Shown here: positions 45,651 through 55,663 of the stretch, one piece after another | How the letters are laid out: each line of letters opens with the position of its first letter | How positions within the stretch are numbered: the first letter of the stretch is position 1 | NCBI RefSeq assembly: GCF_002156385.1 | Contig: NZ_MVJM01000001.1 | Coordinates: forward strand, 306,662-370,661 | DNA: 64,000 bases | Direction of reading: 5' to 3' | From: Halalkalibacter urbisdiaboli | Lineage (GTDB): Bacteria; Bacillota; Bacilli; Bacillales; Bacillaceae_D | Program-made: the position numbers and the translations under genes | Notes under the pieces: model-generated | What the model was told of the DNA's origin: nothing | Seen by the model: the letters and a program-made list of their open reading frames with translations, nothing else | The model's database searches: none

Positions 45651-47107
45651 TGAAACATTCGCTCCTTATAGCGAGAAATGGTTTTCCTCGTACCCTCATA
45701 AGCCATTCGACCAATTTCCTTTCCAAGCTCTGTGGCCGTTCCTGCATAAGGAAAACGAACTCCAGATTGTGAGGCTGCAATCATAACACTGTCGGTTGAC
45801 GTGCCTGTTGCAAGACTTTTCGTTACAGGATCAAGAATCTCCTCATCATGCAGAGCTTTGACCTTCGCTTCTGTTACTGTCATAACCGCCTGAACATAAG
45901 CTGCCTCTGTTAAATGCCCTTCAATAAACACCCAAATATTAATCGTCCCTATCGAATCATGATTTTGCTGCAGGTACGCTTTTGAAATGTCAACGGCATT
46001 CGATACACCTGCACTAACCATAAGTAAAATAGAAGGGACACTAGAACTTCTTAAGATAACGGCATCCTCCAGTCTTGCAGCGGTCATCATCCCCAACGTC
46101 TCCGTCACCTCGAGCCCCTTTTCTTTTACATAATCAGAAAACTCATTTTCAACATTGTCACAATGATAATCCTTATGGACATGGCGGTTAATAAAGGTAC
46201 GATACCAACCAGTTCCTGCACCTAATACAGCTGATGAAAAGGTTTTCCAATAGATTGGACTCGTAATTTTTATCCATTGTGAGGAATGGTCTACCACCAA
46301 CTCCTCTATCCGAGGCGTTCGTTGTGCCTCCCATCTCGGAACAAATGTAATAAGGGGGCTAGCGACGTCAGGATGCTCATGTCGGTGAAGCTCAGCAGCA
46401 TAAACACGACGTAATGCTCCCGCTTCCATTACACGACTTGGTGTATCTATTGCAACTTTTTTACCTTTTTGAAGGAAAAGGACCTGTTGACAATAAAGAT
46501 TAGCCATATTTAAATCATGTAAAACGGCTAAAACAGTTAGCTTTCTATTTTCTGACCATTGCCTTAATGAGTTTAATAGGTTCATTTGATGAGAAATATC
46601 TAAATGATTCGTCGGCTCATCTAAAAGAAGAATATCGGGTTCCTGGGCTAAGGCACGAGCTAAAAGAACACGCTGTCGCTCGCCTCCGCTTAACTGATGC
46701 AGCATATGATCTCGAAATTGATACGTATCGGTTTGTTTTAATGACTCTGAAATCACTTGATTATCAGCTTCTGTCTGTCCTTGTAACCACCCTTTATGAT
46801 GTGGGTACCTTCCAAGTGCAACAACATCCCAAACGGTGTAGGAAAAGGCTGTTTCACTCACTTGAGGAAGAACGGCTATTTTTTTGGCTCGCTCTTTTGA
46901 CTGATATGCTCCTAACGGCTTATCATCAATGGTAATGCGACCGTTACTAGGAGAAATCCCCCCATTTATCGCATTAATTAACGTTGACTTTCCACTACCA
47001 TTTGGACCAATAATTCCGAAAAACTCGCCTTTGTTCACACGGAAACTAATCGGTTCAATGATGCATTTTTCACCAAAATGAATGGATAAATCTTCAACTT
47101 GAATCAG
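45647..47107 (-). CDS. Fused cobalamin ABC ATPase and adenosylcobinamide amidohydrolase (BtuD-CbiZ)
   Basis: The first about 260 residues are an ABC ATPase: GPNGSGKST, LSGGERQRVLLARAL, ILLLDEPTNHLD. The last about 200 are CbiZ (SVPSILLMVSAGVSNAVD), which cuts the aminopropanol arm of (adenosyl)cobinamide to cobyric acid so that it can be rebuilt. Standard start codons give only GTG at 47038, inside the first beta strand. Homology extends 23 codons upstream (VEDLSIHFGEK) to a CTG at 47107, which lies five bases after AAGGAGGGG; ATT is the next codon. Hence a non-canonical start is proposed (486 residues). Confidence 0.85.
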   Translation of the reverse strand: MIQVEDLSIHFGEKCIIEPISFRVNKGEFFGIIGPNGSGKSTLINAINGGISPSNGRITIDDKPLGAYQSKERAKKIAVLPQVSETAFSYTVWDVVALGRYPHHKGWLQGQTEADNQVISESLKQTDTYQFRDHMLHQLSGGERQRVLLARALAQEPDILLLDEPTNHLDISHQMNLLNSLRQWSENRKLTVLAVLHDLNMANLYCQQVLFLQKGKKVAIDTPSRVMEAGALRRVYAAELHRHEHPDVASPLITFVPRWEAQRTPRIEELVVDHSSQWIKITSPIYWKTFSSAVLGAGTGWYRTFINRHVHKDYHCDNVENEFSDYVKEKGLEVTETLGMMTAARLEDAVILRSSSVPSILLMVSAGVSNAVDISKAYLQQNHDSIGTINIWVFIEGHLTEAAYVQAVMTVTEAKVKALHDEEILDPVTKSLATGTSTDSVMIAASQSGVRFPYAGTATELGKEIGRMAYEGTRKTISRYKERMFQ

Positions 47108-47119
47108 GAAAACCCCTCC

Positions 47120-48175
47120 TTATAACGTGCGACGTTGCTTTAATAAGATAAATCCAAAAACAGGAGCCCCAATTATCGCCGTAATAACTCCAATCGGAAG
47201 CTCACTCGGTGCAATCAATGTTCGAGCGACCAAATCAGCTAATGCTAAGAAACCAGCGCCGATAAACATGGATAGCGGAAGAAGGTGACGATGATCCGGC
47301 CCCCATAGTAGTCTAGTAAGATGAGGAATAACCAAGCCTACAAATCCGATTGTTCCTGAGACCGCAACTGCTCCTCCAGTGACAACTGTAGCTCCAATAA
47401 GGATGAACACTTTTCTTCGTGCAATATTGACCCCAAGCTGCCTTGCAGTCTCTTCTCCAAAGCTTAATGCATTCAACTCATGACGATTAAAAAACAAAAA
47501 CAAGAAGCCTACGACTAGGCAAGGAACGAGCATCCACAAATAGGCCCAGCCCCGCATCGCAACACTCCCCATTAGCCAAAAAACGATTTGCCTAAGCTCA
47601 TCACCAGTTAAAGAAATCATCAGTGAGATAAATGCTCCTAAAAACGAACTAAAAATAATCCCAGCTAAAATAATGGTTTCTGTCGCCATTGAACGTTGAA
47701 CAAGTTTTGCAAAGGATATGACAATAAAAAGGGTTAAAAAGCCAGTTACAATACTTATAAAGGGTAAAGTAAACCTTCCAACAACCGGGATTATCAGCCC
47801 GAAAAATAACACGATAACTGCTCCGACTGCGGAGCCTGATGAAACCCCTAGCGTATATGGATCAGCAAGCGGATTTTTTAATAATCCTTGAAAGGCGGAT
47901 CCTGCAAGAGCTAGGCATGCACCAACAGTCATCGCAAGTAAAACGCGTGGAAGCCGAATGTCCATGACGATATTAACGTAAATGGGATCGATTTCAATAT
48001 TAAGTGGAAGGTAAAAAACCTCACGTAATAAAATAAAGATAACCATGGAAAAGGGAAGCTCAACGCTTCCCTGACCAATACTAACAATGAGCGCAATGCT
48101 GCAAAATAATAGAACAAACAAATAGGCAAACAATTTTTTATTCGCCAAAAACCTCTGGATAAATTGCAATGGCAA
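47120..48175 (-). CDS. btuC: Cobalamin ABC transporter permease
   Basis: FecCD-family permease of 351 residues and about ten helices, forming the membrane channel for corrinoid import. Family segments DIRLPRVLLAMTVGA, FQGLLKNPLADPYTLGVSSGSA and GFVGLVIPHLTRLL (ATPase coupling) are clear. Its stop is followed directly by the ribosome site of the ATPase gene. Confidence 0.93.
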   Translation of the reverse strand: MPLQFIQRFLANKKLFAYLFVLLFCSIALIVSIGQGSVELPFSMVIFILLREVFYLPLNIEIDPIYVNIVMDIRLPRVLLAMTVGACLALAGSAFQGLLKNPLADPYTLGVSSGSAVGAVIVLFFGLIIPVVGRFTLPFISIVTGFLTLFIVISFAKLVQRSMATETIILAGIIFSSFLGAFISLMISLTGDELRQIVFWLMGSVAMRGWAYLWMLVPCLVVGFLFLFFNRHELNALSFGEETARQLGVNIARRKVFILIGATVVTGGAVAVSGTIGFVGLVIPHLTRLLWGPDHRHLLPLSMFIGAGFLALADLVARTLIAPSELPIGVITAIIGAPVFGFILLKQRRTL

Positions 48176-49121
48176 GCTGCTCGACTCCTTTAGCTAACCG
48201 TGGACCTGAGCGAGTGACCATATCAGCATCCACATCATAAATTCGTTCGTTTACAACCGCTGAAACATCTTTCCATGCATCACGTTGTTTAATCGTCACA
48301 CTTGGTTCTTCTTCTTCGTATCCACCGTATGTTGTGATGATAACATCTGGATTTAGTGCGACTACTTGTTCTTCACTAAACTGAACCCAGCCTTGCTCAC
48401 TCCCTGCTACATTTGTAGCATTAATGATCGTAACCATTTCATCCATAAACGTACCTTGTCCTGTTGTAAACAAATCAGGAGACACTTCAATCCAAACATT
48501 AGCACGCTCTTCCTCTGGTATTTCGCTCGCCTTTTCAGCTATTGACGCTATCGATTCTTTCATCTCGTAAATAACGTCCTCTGCCTTTTCAATAGAATCT
48601 GTTGCTTGTCCGATAGTTGAAATCGACTCATACACTTCATCAATTTTTTGAGCATCATTTATAATTAGAACTGTAATCCCAGCCTGGCGCAGTTGTTCTA
48701 ATCCCTCTGCTGAACTATGAGCACCTGACTCATGAGATAATACTAAATCTGGTTGTAAAGAAAGAACCTTCTCTACATCAAAGCTCATATCACCGACACT
48801 TTCAACTTCTAATACTTCTTCTGGGTAGTTATCCCAATTTGTTCTTCCAACAATAAACTCTCCTTGCCCAAGAGCATATAATGTTTCGGTAATACTTGGG
48901 ATAAGGGAGACAATACGCTCAGGCTTTGCTTCTATCGTAACCTGCTCCCCTAGTGCATCTTCTATGGTCAGTGGATATGTATCTGAGTCCGCCACTTCAT
49001 CAGCAATTTGCTCCTGGTCCTTTTCTACTGTTGTTTCCTCATTCTCTTGTGTTGCTCCGCATGCAGCCATTAAAATCATAATAAGAATGACTGCTAACAT
49101 TTTTAGTTGCTTCATTTCCAT
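48138..49121 (-). CDS. btuF: Cobalamin-binding lipoprotein
   Basis: Substrate-binding protein of the importer, tethered outside the membrane by a lipobox (LMAACG, about residue 20). The BtuF fold opens with PERIVSLIPSITETLYALG. 327 residues from the ATG after GAGAGG; a TTG 12 bases upstream is possible. First gene after the cobalamin riboswitch; overlaps btuC by 38 bases. Confidence 0.93.
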   Translation of the reverse strand: MEMKQLKMLAVILIMILMAACGATQENEETTVEKDQEQIADEVADSDTYPLTIEDALGEQVTIEAKPERIVSLIPSITETLYALGQGEFIVGRTNWDNYPEEVLEVESVGDMSFDVEKVLSLQPDLVLSHESGAHSSAEGLEQLRQAGITVLIINDAQKIDEVYESISTIGQATDSIEKAEDVIYEMKESIASIAEKASEIPEEERANVWIEVSPDLFTTGQGTFMDEMVTIINATNVAGSEQGWVQFSEEQVVALNPDVIITTYGGYEEEEPSVTIKQRDAWKDVSAVVNERIYDVDADMVTRSGPRLAKGVEQLAIAIYPEVFGE

Positions 49122-49156
49122 ACATCCTCTCAAGTTTGTTTACATGTTGTCTACAT

Positions 49157-49427
49157 CAAAAAAAGCACCCCATTCGAGAGTGCTAAAATAGTAGGAAGGT
49201 CATACTAGTAGACTAGACAACTATCTACAATGACTGCTTCCCCTTTTCCTCGAAGGTTTCACATATCGATCTAGGCAGGTCTCCTGACTCATGCATCAAC
49301 AGAACTTTCCCCTTCCCATCAATAGACAGTGGTTTATTGAAAGCTCCTAGCAATTACAGTGGCGGGACCGTGTTGGACTTACACCAACTTCCCTATTAAC
49401 ATCCCTGTGCTCCAAGGATGACCTAGA
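49157..49427 (-). promoter_or_regulatory. Cobalamin riboswitch with terminator
   Basis: Minus strand holds the conserved core GGGAAGTTGGTGTAAGTCC, GGTCCCGCCACTGTAATTG and the B12 box GAGTCAGGAGACCTGCC; the outer stem pairs ATCTAGG with CCTAGAT (49267-49427). Downstream AGCACTC / GGGTGCT and seven T (49157-49184) form a terminator. Adenosylcobalamin should repress the whole btu/cob operon. Confidence 0.95.
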
Positions 49428-49457
49428 TTTTTTCTATGAATATTTTGACGTATGTTT

Positions 49458-49486
49458 ATTATACATGAATTTTCATTATTCGAAAG
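49458..49486 (-). promoter_or_regulatory. SigmaA promoter of the cobalamin operon
   Basis: Minus strand TATAAT at 49463-49458, with a weak TTTCGA-like -35 about 16 bases upstream. It would start transcription about 20 bases before the riboswitch. Confidence 0.5.
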
Positions 49487-49531
49487 ACATTCACTCCATT
49501 TTTTCACGTAATTGTTTCTTATGAAACAAGA

Positions 49532-51325
49532 TTAATCGCTAAGATTTTTATCTTCATGGGGCAAAAAGAAAGAAAATGTCGTTCCCTCATTTATTTTGCT
49601 ATGAACCGAAATCGTTCCTTTATGTGCTTCGACAATATTCTTTGCGATCGCCAAGCCAAGACCCGTTCCGCCTCGGTCACGAGTACGTGCCTTATCAGCT
49701 TTGTAAAAGCGCTCGAACACATAAGGGAGATCCTCTTCTGGAATACCCGATCCATTATCAATGATTTCAAATCGTACGCCCTCTTCATAAGGGGAAATTA
49801 CGAGTCGAACCGTACCCTTCTCACTCGTATGACGAATAGCATTATGGAGTAAATTTGTTAGTACTTGTTCTATACGGTCAGGATCAATATTAAGTATATG
49901 ATGATCAATTTGTAAGTCATAAGCCAGTTCTACACCTTGTTCTTTTGCATACCCTTGGAATTTACGGATAATCCGAGCTGAGAACGTATGGATATCAACT
50001 AATTCTTTATTTAACTCAATATGTCCGGCTTCCATTCTAGCAAGGTCTAATAATTCATTAACAAGTCGACCCATTCGTAAGGATTCATCGTAAATGATGC
50101 TCGCAAGCTCTTTCTTTTCTTCATCTGATCCTGCTATATCATCGACTATCGCCTCACTATACCCTTGCAACATCGAAATTGGTGTCCTTAATTCATGTGA
50201 AACGTTGGCAATAAAGTCCTTACGTAATTTGTCATGACGTCTTTCTTCGGTCATATCACGAATGACCGCAACAGCTCCTCTTACGTAATTATGATCATAT
50301 AAAGGAGTCATTAAAACAGCCCAGCTTCTCCCTTGAACATCAATTTCCGTCATTTGTTCTCTTTCAAACATAACAACTTGTTCAAATAGCTTTTGAATGT
50401 CCTTCGGTAAAGTTTGAGTTGCTTGCTCAGTCATTCCTTGCTCATAGTACCATGATTGAAAAAAGCGTTCAGCAGGTGGATTTGTTACGATTACTTCTCC
50501 TTTTCGATCAAGTGTAATGACACCATCTGCCATACTAACCAGAATTCTAGATAGTTGTTCTTTTTCTTGATTAAGTGCATTAATATTTCGATTTAACTCT
50601 CGACCCATTCGATTAAATGCAATGGCAAGCTGCCCAATTTCATCATGGGTTAAAATGGGCACCTTCGTATTGAATTTGCCTTGGGCCACTTCTAAGGCAA
50701 CTTGACGCATCTTCCGTAACGGTGCTGTGACACGTGATGATAGAAAAAAGGCAAAGACCGTTGTTAATACTAAAGCAATCGCAGCTGAAAAATAAACGAT
50801 CCGGCGCGTTTCCTGAGACGTTTCTTCAATTGCAGATAGCGATTGATAAATAAATACTGCACTATTTTCTAGGCGGTCGGGCTGTAACGGCACACCAACT
50901 ACCATAATTTCTGAATGAACCTCTTCTCCTCCACCTATAAACGGAAAATCCCCTTCAGTTGCAACTACTTGCTCACCGGCAAATACTTCGGAAAGAACAG
51001 GGTCCTGAAGAAATAAGTTTAGTGGAACTTGCAACGTCTCAGAGGCATCGGAGCTCCAGATTTTCTCACCTTCGACTAGTACAATCGCATGCGTATCTAA
51101 TGATGTACCATAACGTGAAATCGTATTAATCGCATTATTTTGGTCATCATGTCCTTCAAAAATAGCAGCAATCATTGTTGCTTGATTGATTAGCTTTGAC
51201 TCTGCCTCTTCTACGTGAAATCGTTCAAACGATTGCAATAGCATAACCATTAAAATCGTTAAAACTACTGATACGAGTAGTAATATCGTAACCCATAGCT
51301 TTCCAACCACACTACTCCAAAGCAT
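49532..51325 (-). CDS. resE: ResE sensor histidine kinase
   Basis: 597 residues: membrane helix about 10-30, extracellular sensor domain, second helix near 180, HAMP, a PAS domain (SMADGVITLDRKGEVIV), the phosphorylated histidine in VSHELRTPISML, and an ATPase domain (NLLHNAIRHT, GTGLGLAI). In Bacillus subtilis ResE responds to oxygen limitation and nitric oxide. TAATG overlap with resD. Confidence 0.94.
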   Translation of the reverse strand: MLWSSVVGKLWVTILLLVSVVLTILMVMLLQSFERFHVEEAESKLINQATMIAAIFEGHDDQNNAINTISRYGTSLDTHAIVLVEGEKIWSSDASETLQVPLNLFLQDPVLSEVFAGEQVVATEGDFPFIGGGEEVHSEIMVVGVPLQPDRLENSAVFIYQSLSAIEETSQETRRIVYFSAAIALVLTTVFAFFLSSRVTAPLRKMRQVALEVAQGKFNTKVPILTHDEIGQLAIAFNRMGRELNRNINALNQEKEQLSRILVSMADGVITLDRKGEVIVTNPPAERFFQSWYYEQGMTEQATQTLPKDIQKLFEQVVMFEREQMTEIDVQGRSWAVLMTPLYDHNYVRGAVAVIRDMTEERRHDKLRKDFIANVSHELRTPISMLQGYSEAIVDDIAGSDEEKKELASIIYDESLRMGRLVNELLDLARMEAGHIELNKELVDIHTFSARIIRKFQGYAKEQGVELAYDLQIDHHILNIDPDRIEQVLTNLLHNAIRHTSEKGTVRLVISPYEEGVRFEIIDNGSGIPEEDLPYVFERFYKADKARTRDRGGTGLGLAIAKNIVEAHKGTISVHSKINEGTTFSFFLPHEDKNLSD

Positions 51326-52041
51326 TACTCTTTCACAGCCTCAAATTTATAGCCGACACCCCAAACGGTTGAAATCATCGTAGCTGCATCTGGAGAAACA
51401 CGGTTTAATTTTTCACGAAGGCGTTTAATATGTGTATCGACTGTTCGCAAATCTCCAAAGAAATCATAATTCCAGACGTCCTTCAATAATTGCTCACGTG
51501 AAAATACTTTATCAGGGGATTGAGCTAAATAATGAAGAAGCTCGTACTCCTTAGGCGTTAAACTAATTACTTCACCTGATACCGTAACTCGGTGGGCATC
51601 ATTATCTATTGTTAAATGTTGAAAGACGAGTACATCTTTTGCTTGAGTATCGGTTTGCAAAAACTTAGTAGAAGACGAACGACGTAACAAGGCTTTAACT
51701 CTTAGTACAACTTCTCGAGGGCTAAATGGCTTGACAATATAATCATCTGTTCCAACCTCGAAGCCTTGAACTCGATTTGCTTCCTCTCCTTTAGCTGTTA
51801 GCATCATCACTGGTGTTGCCTTTGTTTTACGGAGTTCCAGACATACTTCAATGCCGTCCATCCCCGGCATCATAATATCAAGCAAAATTAAATCAAAATC
51901 GTCAGTTAAAGCAAGCTCTAACGCCTTTTCACCATTTTCAGCTTCAAGTACTTCATAGTTTTCACGCTCTAAGTACATCTTCAATAATCGACGAATCCGA
52001 TCCTCGTCATCAACGACAAGAATTCTAGCTTCTTTTTCCAT
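51325..52041 (-). CDS. resD: ResD response regulator
   Basis: OmpR-type regulator, 238 residues. Receiver with phosphoacceptor D55 (LLDIMMPGMDG) and lysine in IVKPFSPRE; winged helix with LTPKEYELLHYLAQ and VDTHIKRLREKL. Controls respiration and cytochrome c maturation genes. Starts 115 bases after resC, a gap that can hold its own promoter. Confidence 0.95.
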   Translation of the reverse strand: MEKEARILVVDDEDRIRRLLKMYLERENYEVLEAENGEKALELALTDDFDLILLDIMMPGMDGIEVCLELRKTKATPVMMLTAKGEEANRVQGFEVGTDDYIVKPFSPREVVLRVKALLRRSSSTKFLQTDTQAKDVLVFQHLTIDNDAHRVTVSGEVISLTPKEYELLHYLAQSPDKVFSREQLLKDVWNYDFFGDLRTVDTHIKRLREKLNRVSPDAATMISTVWGVGYKFEAVKE

Positions 52042-52121
52042 TTAATCTGCCTCCTTATATCACTCTATATAGTGTAACATTTCCTTTAGTAAAGGATAAA
52101 CTCGTAAATAAAACCTAAGGC

Positions 52122-52149
52122 AAAACCCTCGCATAGTCGCGAGGGTTTT
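52122..52149 (-). terminator. Terminator after resC
   Basis: AAAACCCTCGC pairs with GCGAGGGTTTT. It partly overlaps the space before the resC stop and separates resABC from resDE; T-run is part of the stem. Confidence 0.7.
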
Positions 52150-52155
52150 CCGTCA

Positions 52156-53343
52156 TTATGCGTAAGAATGCAAGCCGGCAATAACAAGGTTGACGAAAAC
52201 GAGGTTAAACATAATTATCGCAAAACCAATCACACAAAGCCATGCTGACTTTTCCCCATGCCAACCTCGAGATAAGCGCAAGTGGAGATAAGCCGCATAA
52301 AATAAAAACGTAATAAGCGCCCAAACCTCTTTTGGATCCCATCCCCAAAAACGCGTCCAAGCAATTTGTGCCCAAATCATCGCAAAGATTAAACCGCCTA
52401 ATGTAAAGACCGGAAATCCAATAGCGATAGCTCGATAACTAACCTCATCAACGGATTGTGGACTTATTCCCTTTAAAATTGGTTGAATCGCAGCACCAAT
52501 TCGTTTGCGTAAAATTAGACGTAACAATCCATATAAAATAAGACCTGATAGTAGCGACCAAATGACTGTATTTAAATCATCACTAATGATAAAAGCTGGC
52601 ATATGAAAGAGTGGCTTCATGACCCCTTCAGTTAATAATTCGCCTTGATGAGGACCTACAATTGCAGGTAAATGGTATGTCATTTCTGCTGCAGCTTCCT
52701 GCTCATTTATATATGAAAATGTCGCTTCATATCCCATCCCTTTAAAGGACGACACAATAAGAATAAAGCCTACAAGACTTAAAAGACAATACATAATACA
52801 TTCTAAAGCCTTTGTTTGTTTATTCGATTTTGTGAAGTCGATTGTCCGAATCAAATAAACAAGCCCTGCGGCAAACCCAATCGATAAAATCCCTTGTCCT
52901 AAAGCAACCGTTGTTACGTGAATTTTTAACCAATAGCTTTGAAGCGCTGGTATAAGTGGAGCCACCTCACGTGGAAACATTGAAGCATAGGCAATAATTA
53001 ACATAACAATCGGCATCGTGAATAGACCTAACACATTCGTTCGATATATTGCGAAAATAATAATAAATGCAAACCCCATCGCAATTCCTAAGAAGGTCAT
53101 ATATTCAAACATGTTACTTACGGGGGCATGTCCTGCAACGATCCACCTCGTTACAAAATACCCCATTGCAAATAAAAATGCGCCAATTGAAAAAATAAAA
53201 CCAAATAACCCCCAACGGTTTCCCTTCATTTCTCCTTCCTTGTTGCGCCACTTCTTTCCTGTTAGAGACACAGCAAAAGCAATCGTCGCAGCAAGATAGA
53301 GGAAAAAGGCAACCAATAACAAATTACCGCTTAATGCTGCCAT
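52156..53343 (-). CDS. resC: ResC cytochrome c maturation protein
   Basis: 395 residues, about eight helices; CcsA-type heme handling protein with the WWD-like motif [12 protein letters not shown] near the C-terminus and conserved histidines. It works with ResB to attach heme to apocytochromes outside the membrane. Confidence 0.94.
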   Translation of the reverse strand: MAALSGNLLLVAFFLYLAATIAFAVSLTGKKWRNKEGEMKGNRWGLFGFIFSIGAFLFAMGYFVTRWIVAGHAPVSNMFEYMTFLGIAMGFAFIIIFAIYRTNVLGLFTMPIVMLIIAYASMFPREVAPLIPALQSYWLKIHVTTVALGQGILSIGFAAGLVYLIRTIDFTKSNKQTKALECIMYCLLSLVGFILIVSSFKGMGYEATFSYINEQEAAAEMTYHLPAIVGPHQGELLTEGVMKPLFHMPAFIISDDLNTVIWSLLSGLILYGLLRLILRKRIGAAIQPILKGISPQSVDEVSYRAIAIGFPVFTLGGLIFAMIWAQIAWTRFWGWDPKEVWALITFLFYAAYLHLRLSRGWHGEKSAWLCVIGFAIIMFNLVFVNLVIAGLHSYA

Positions 53344-53346
53344 TGT

Positions 53347-54999
53347 TTAACCTCCCTGCTCTTCTTTCTTCCCTTTTTCTAGGTTTTTCTCTTCTTCATC
53401 TATTTGGTCTACAGGCGCCTCAACATTGGTACCTTCGAACGCATAATCGATATCTTTACGTAAAGCTAGATAATTTTTATTTGTATGTCCTGCAACCCAT
53501 ATTTCCCCGTCAATCCGTTGAATCCAAATACGTCGATGTGCCCAATATGAGCCTTGAATAAGACCGAACATAAAGACGACCCCGCCTGCAATCAGAAATG
53601 GTAACGTATAATCCTTCCTCACTGTAAGTCCCGTCACATGCTTTGTCTCAACATCAACAAATGTCATTTTGTATTCATTTTCACCTAGTGGTTCTAAGTT
53701 TGTCCGTATTCCAACAAAGCTTACTTCTCCATCTGGCGTATCAGGTGTAATCATGTTAAAAATGAAAACAGGATTATTAGGAACTTTTGAACGAGTTGAC
53801 GGCTGATTTTGATCGTTCATGTAGAAATCCTGAAAATACTCTCTAATTTCAACTTGATAGCCATCTCCTAGATCATAAACTGGTTCTGGATCATATAAAT
53901 CAATATCCATTCTCCCAATTTGTTCACCCGTATCCTTATGTTCAAGTGTGAAGCTCATGACATTTAACTCGTTAAGCTTATAATCAACTTGATACAAAGC
54001 AAAGCCTTCAAATTTCAACGGTTCATTGACTCTAATCTCATGTCTTTCAACCTCTGTTAAATCAAGCTCTTCCCCTACAACATTAACATTCTCATTTTTA
54101 TATAAAACTGCATCTGTTTGATAGGTTTTAACTACGAGACCGCCTGAACGTTGGATTGCTTCAGAAAATTTTTCATCGCTTTCATCATAAAGTTCAACCA
54201 TAAACCGTTCATTTTCCAAGTAATACTCCGCATTTGTCCCAGGAATAACCGCTGTTTCGCCTTCACGTAGCCATAAACTAGCATCAACATACATACCCGG
54301 GAAATAACGCAGCATACAACCTAGTAAAAAAATGATAAGACCGACATGATTAATATAGGGCCCCCAGCGAGCAAATCTCCCTTTTTCAGCAGCAAGATTG
54401 CCGTTTTCCTCAGAAAGATTATAGTTTTTTTCCTCTAATCTTTTTTTTATTACTGAAAAAGCCTGTTCCTCATCCTCTACCTTACTTTTCCCGAAAATGC
54501 GTTGTTTCTTTAAGAAATTTGGATGACGAGTGACCCGTTGCGCTTTTAGCGCACGGTATAGTGGAACAACTCTATCCAGACTAGCTATGATTAATGAAAT
54601 ACCGAGAGAGGCTATTAGAAGCATATACCACCAGGAGCCATATAGATTATGAAAACCTAATTGATAGTATAATTGTCCAAGAACACCATACTCATCTTTA
54701 TAATATTGAGCTGGGCTTACCGTACGCGGGATATACATCTCTTGTGGGAAAATCGTACCTAAGGAAGAGGCGACCAGAAGCAGTACGATAATCCAGATCC
54801 CTACTTTTACAGACGAGAAAAACATCCATATTTTATCGATTAACGTTGTTGTATAAGTTTGTGAACGACGGGCTACCCCTTCATAACGCATGTTAAGTAG
54901 CTTCGATTCACCCTCTTGGCCAATCGGATTACCACAATGTTCACAAATGACTGTTCCAAATCGGTTATGATGTCCACATTCGCATGTTTGCTTACTCAT
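53347..54999 (-). CDS. resB: ResB cytochrome c maturation protein
   Basis: 550 residues. A short N-terminal zinc-ribbon (CECG and CEHC, residues 6-22), then ResB/Ccs1 domain with about four helices and a large extracytoplasmic loop (about 230-450). Partner of ResC. Three bases separate it from resC, so the two are translated together. Confidence 0.94.
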   Translation of the reverse strand: MSKQTCECGHHNRFGTVICEHCGNPIGQEGESKLLNMRYEGVARRSQTYTTTLIDKIWMFFSSVKVGIWIIVLLLVASSLGTIFPQEMYIPRTVSPAQYYKDEYGVLGQLYYQLGFHNLYGSWWYMLLIASLGISLIIASLDRVVPLYRALKAQRVTRHPNFLKKQRIFGKSKVEDEEQAFSVIKKRLEEKNYNLSEENGNLAAEKGRFARWGPYINHVGLIIFLLGCMLRYFPGMYVDASLWLREGETAVIPGTNAEYYLENERFMVELYDESDEKFSEAIQRSGGLVVKTYQTDAVLYKNENVNVVGEELDLTEVERHEIRVNEPLKFEGFALYQVDYKLNELNVMSFTLEHKDTGEQIGRMDIDLYDPEPVYDLGDGYQVEIREYFQDFYMNDQNQPSTRSKVPNNPVFIFNMITPDTPDGEVSFVGIRTNLEPLGENEYKMTFVDVETKHVTGLTVRKDYTLPFLIAGGVVFMFGLIQGSYWAHRRIWIQRIDGEIWVAGHTNKNYLALRKDIDYAFEGTNVEAPVDQIDEEEKNLEKGKKEEQGG

Positions 55000-55015
55000 T
55001 ATTCTAGCACCTCAA

Positions 55016-55543
55016 TTATGAAGCAGGGACAATTTTTTCCATAAACTCCCTGACCATCTTATCCGTCATGCCGCCTTGATGAACATGAACGATTGTACCT
55101 TGTTCATCAATTAAAATTGTTGTTGGAAGGGGGTTAATCCCATAAGCATCACTTACTTTCATCCCCTTATCAATGGCGACTGGGAAAGAAAGCTTGTAAC
55201 GACTAACGAAGCGCTCAACAGTTAATTCTGGCTCACTCACATTAACGGCTACGATTTCAACCCCTTTTTCTTTATACTCTTGGTAGAGGTTTTCCATAAC
55301 AGGCATTTCCTTCTCACAAGGTCGGCAGTAGGTACCCCAAAAATTTAGAAAGACGCCTTTTCCTTTCAGCTCATCTAACTCAAGCCGTTCACCTTCTAGG
55401 TCATGTAAAACAAAATTAACTGAATCGTTTCCTGCCTTAGCAACACTATGATCAGCAAAGAAATTAGAATAAAACGTATAGCCTAGTGCAGCCGCAATGA
55501 CAAAGAGGATCGAAGCACGCATAATTAATCGACGTTGTTTCAT
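55016..55543 (-). CDS. resA: ResA thiol-disulfide oxidoreductase
   Basis: 175 residues; N-terminal membrane anchor (about 9-26) and a thioredoxin fold with WGTYCRPCEK, C73 and C76. ResA reduces the CxxCH cysteines of apocytochrome c. The Bacillus subtilis enzyme has CEPC; the Glu is Arg here, and a glutamate follows the second cysteine by two positions. Confidence 0.93.
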   Translation of the reverse strand: MKQRRLIMRASILFVIAAALGYTFYSNFFADHSVAKAGNDSVNFVLHDLEGERLELDELKGKGVFLNFWGTYCRPCEKEMPVMENLYQEYKEKGVEIVAVNVSEPELTVERFVSRYKLSFPVAIDKGMKVSDAYGINPLPTTILIDEQGTIVHVHQGGMTDKMVREFMEKIVPAS

Positions 55544-55582
55544 ATAAATCTCCCTTTCATCCTTCCCTTATCAGAGCCTCCT

Positions 55583-55610
55583 TGAGCTTTTTATCAAGGA
55601 GGCATACATA
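55583..55610. terminator. Hairpin between rluB and resA, no T-run
   Basis: GCCTCCTTGA pairs with TCAAGGAGGC. Without a clear T-run on the minus strand, it is a doubtful terminator; it could be an mRNA-stabilising or attenuating structure. Confidence 0.4.
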
Positions 55611-55663
55611 CAGTAACATCAGTTTTTATTATACCGTTAGATACAAGTCGGTAAGGTATCGTT

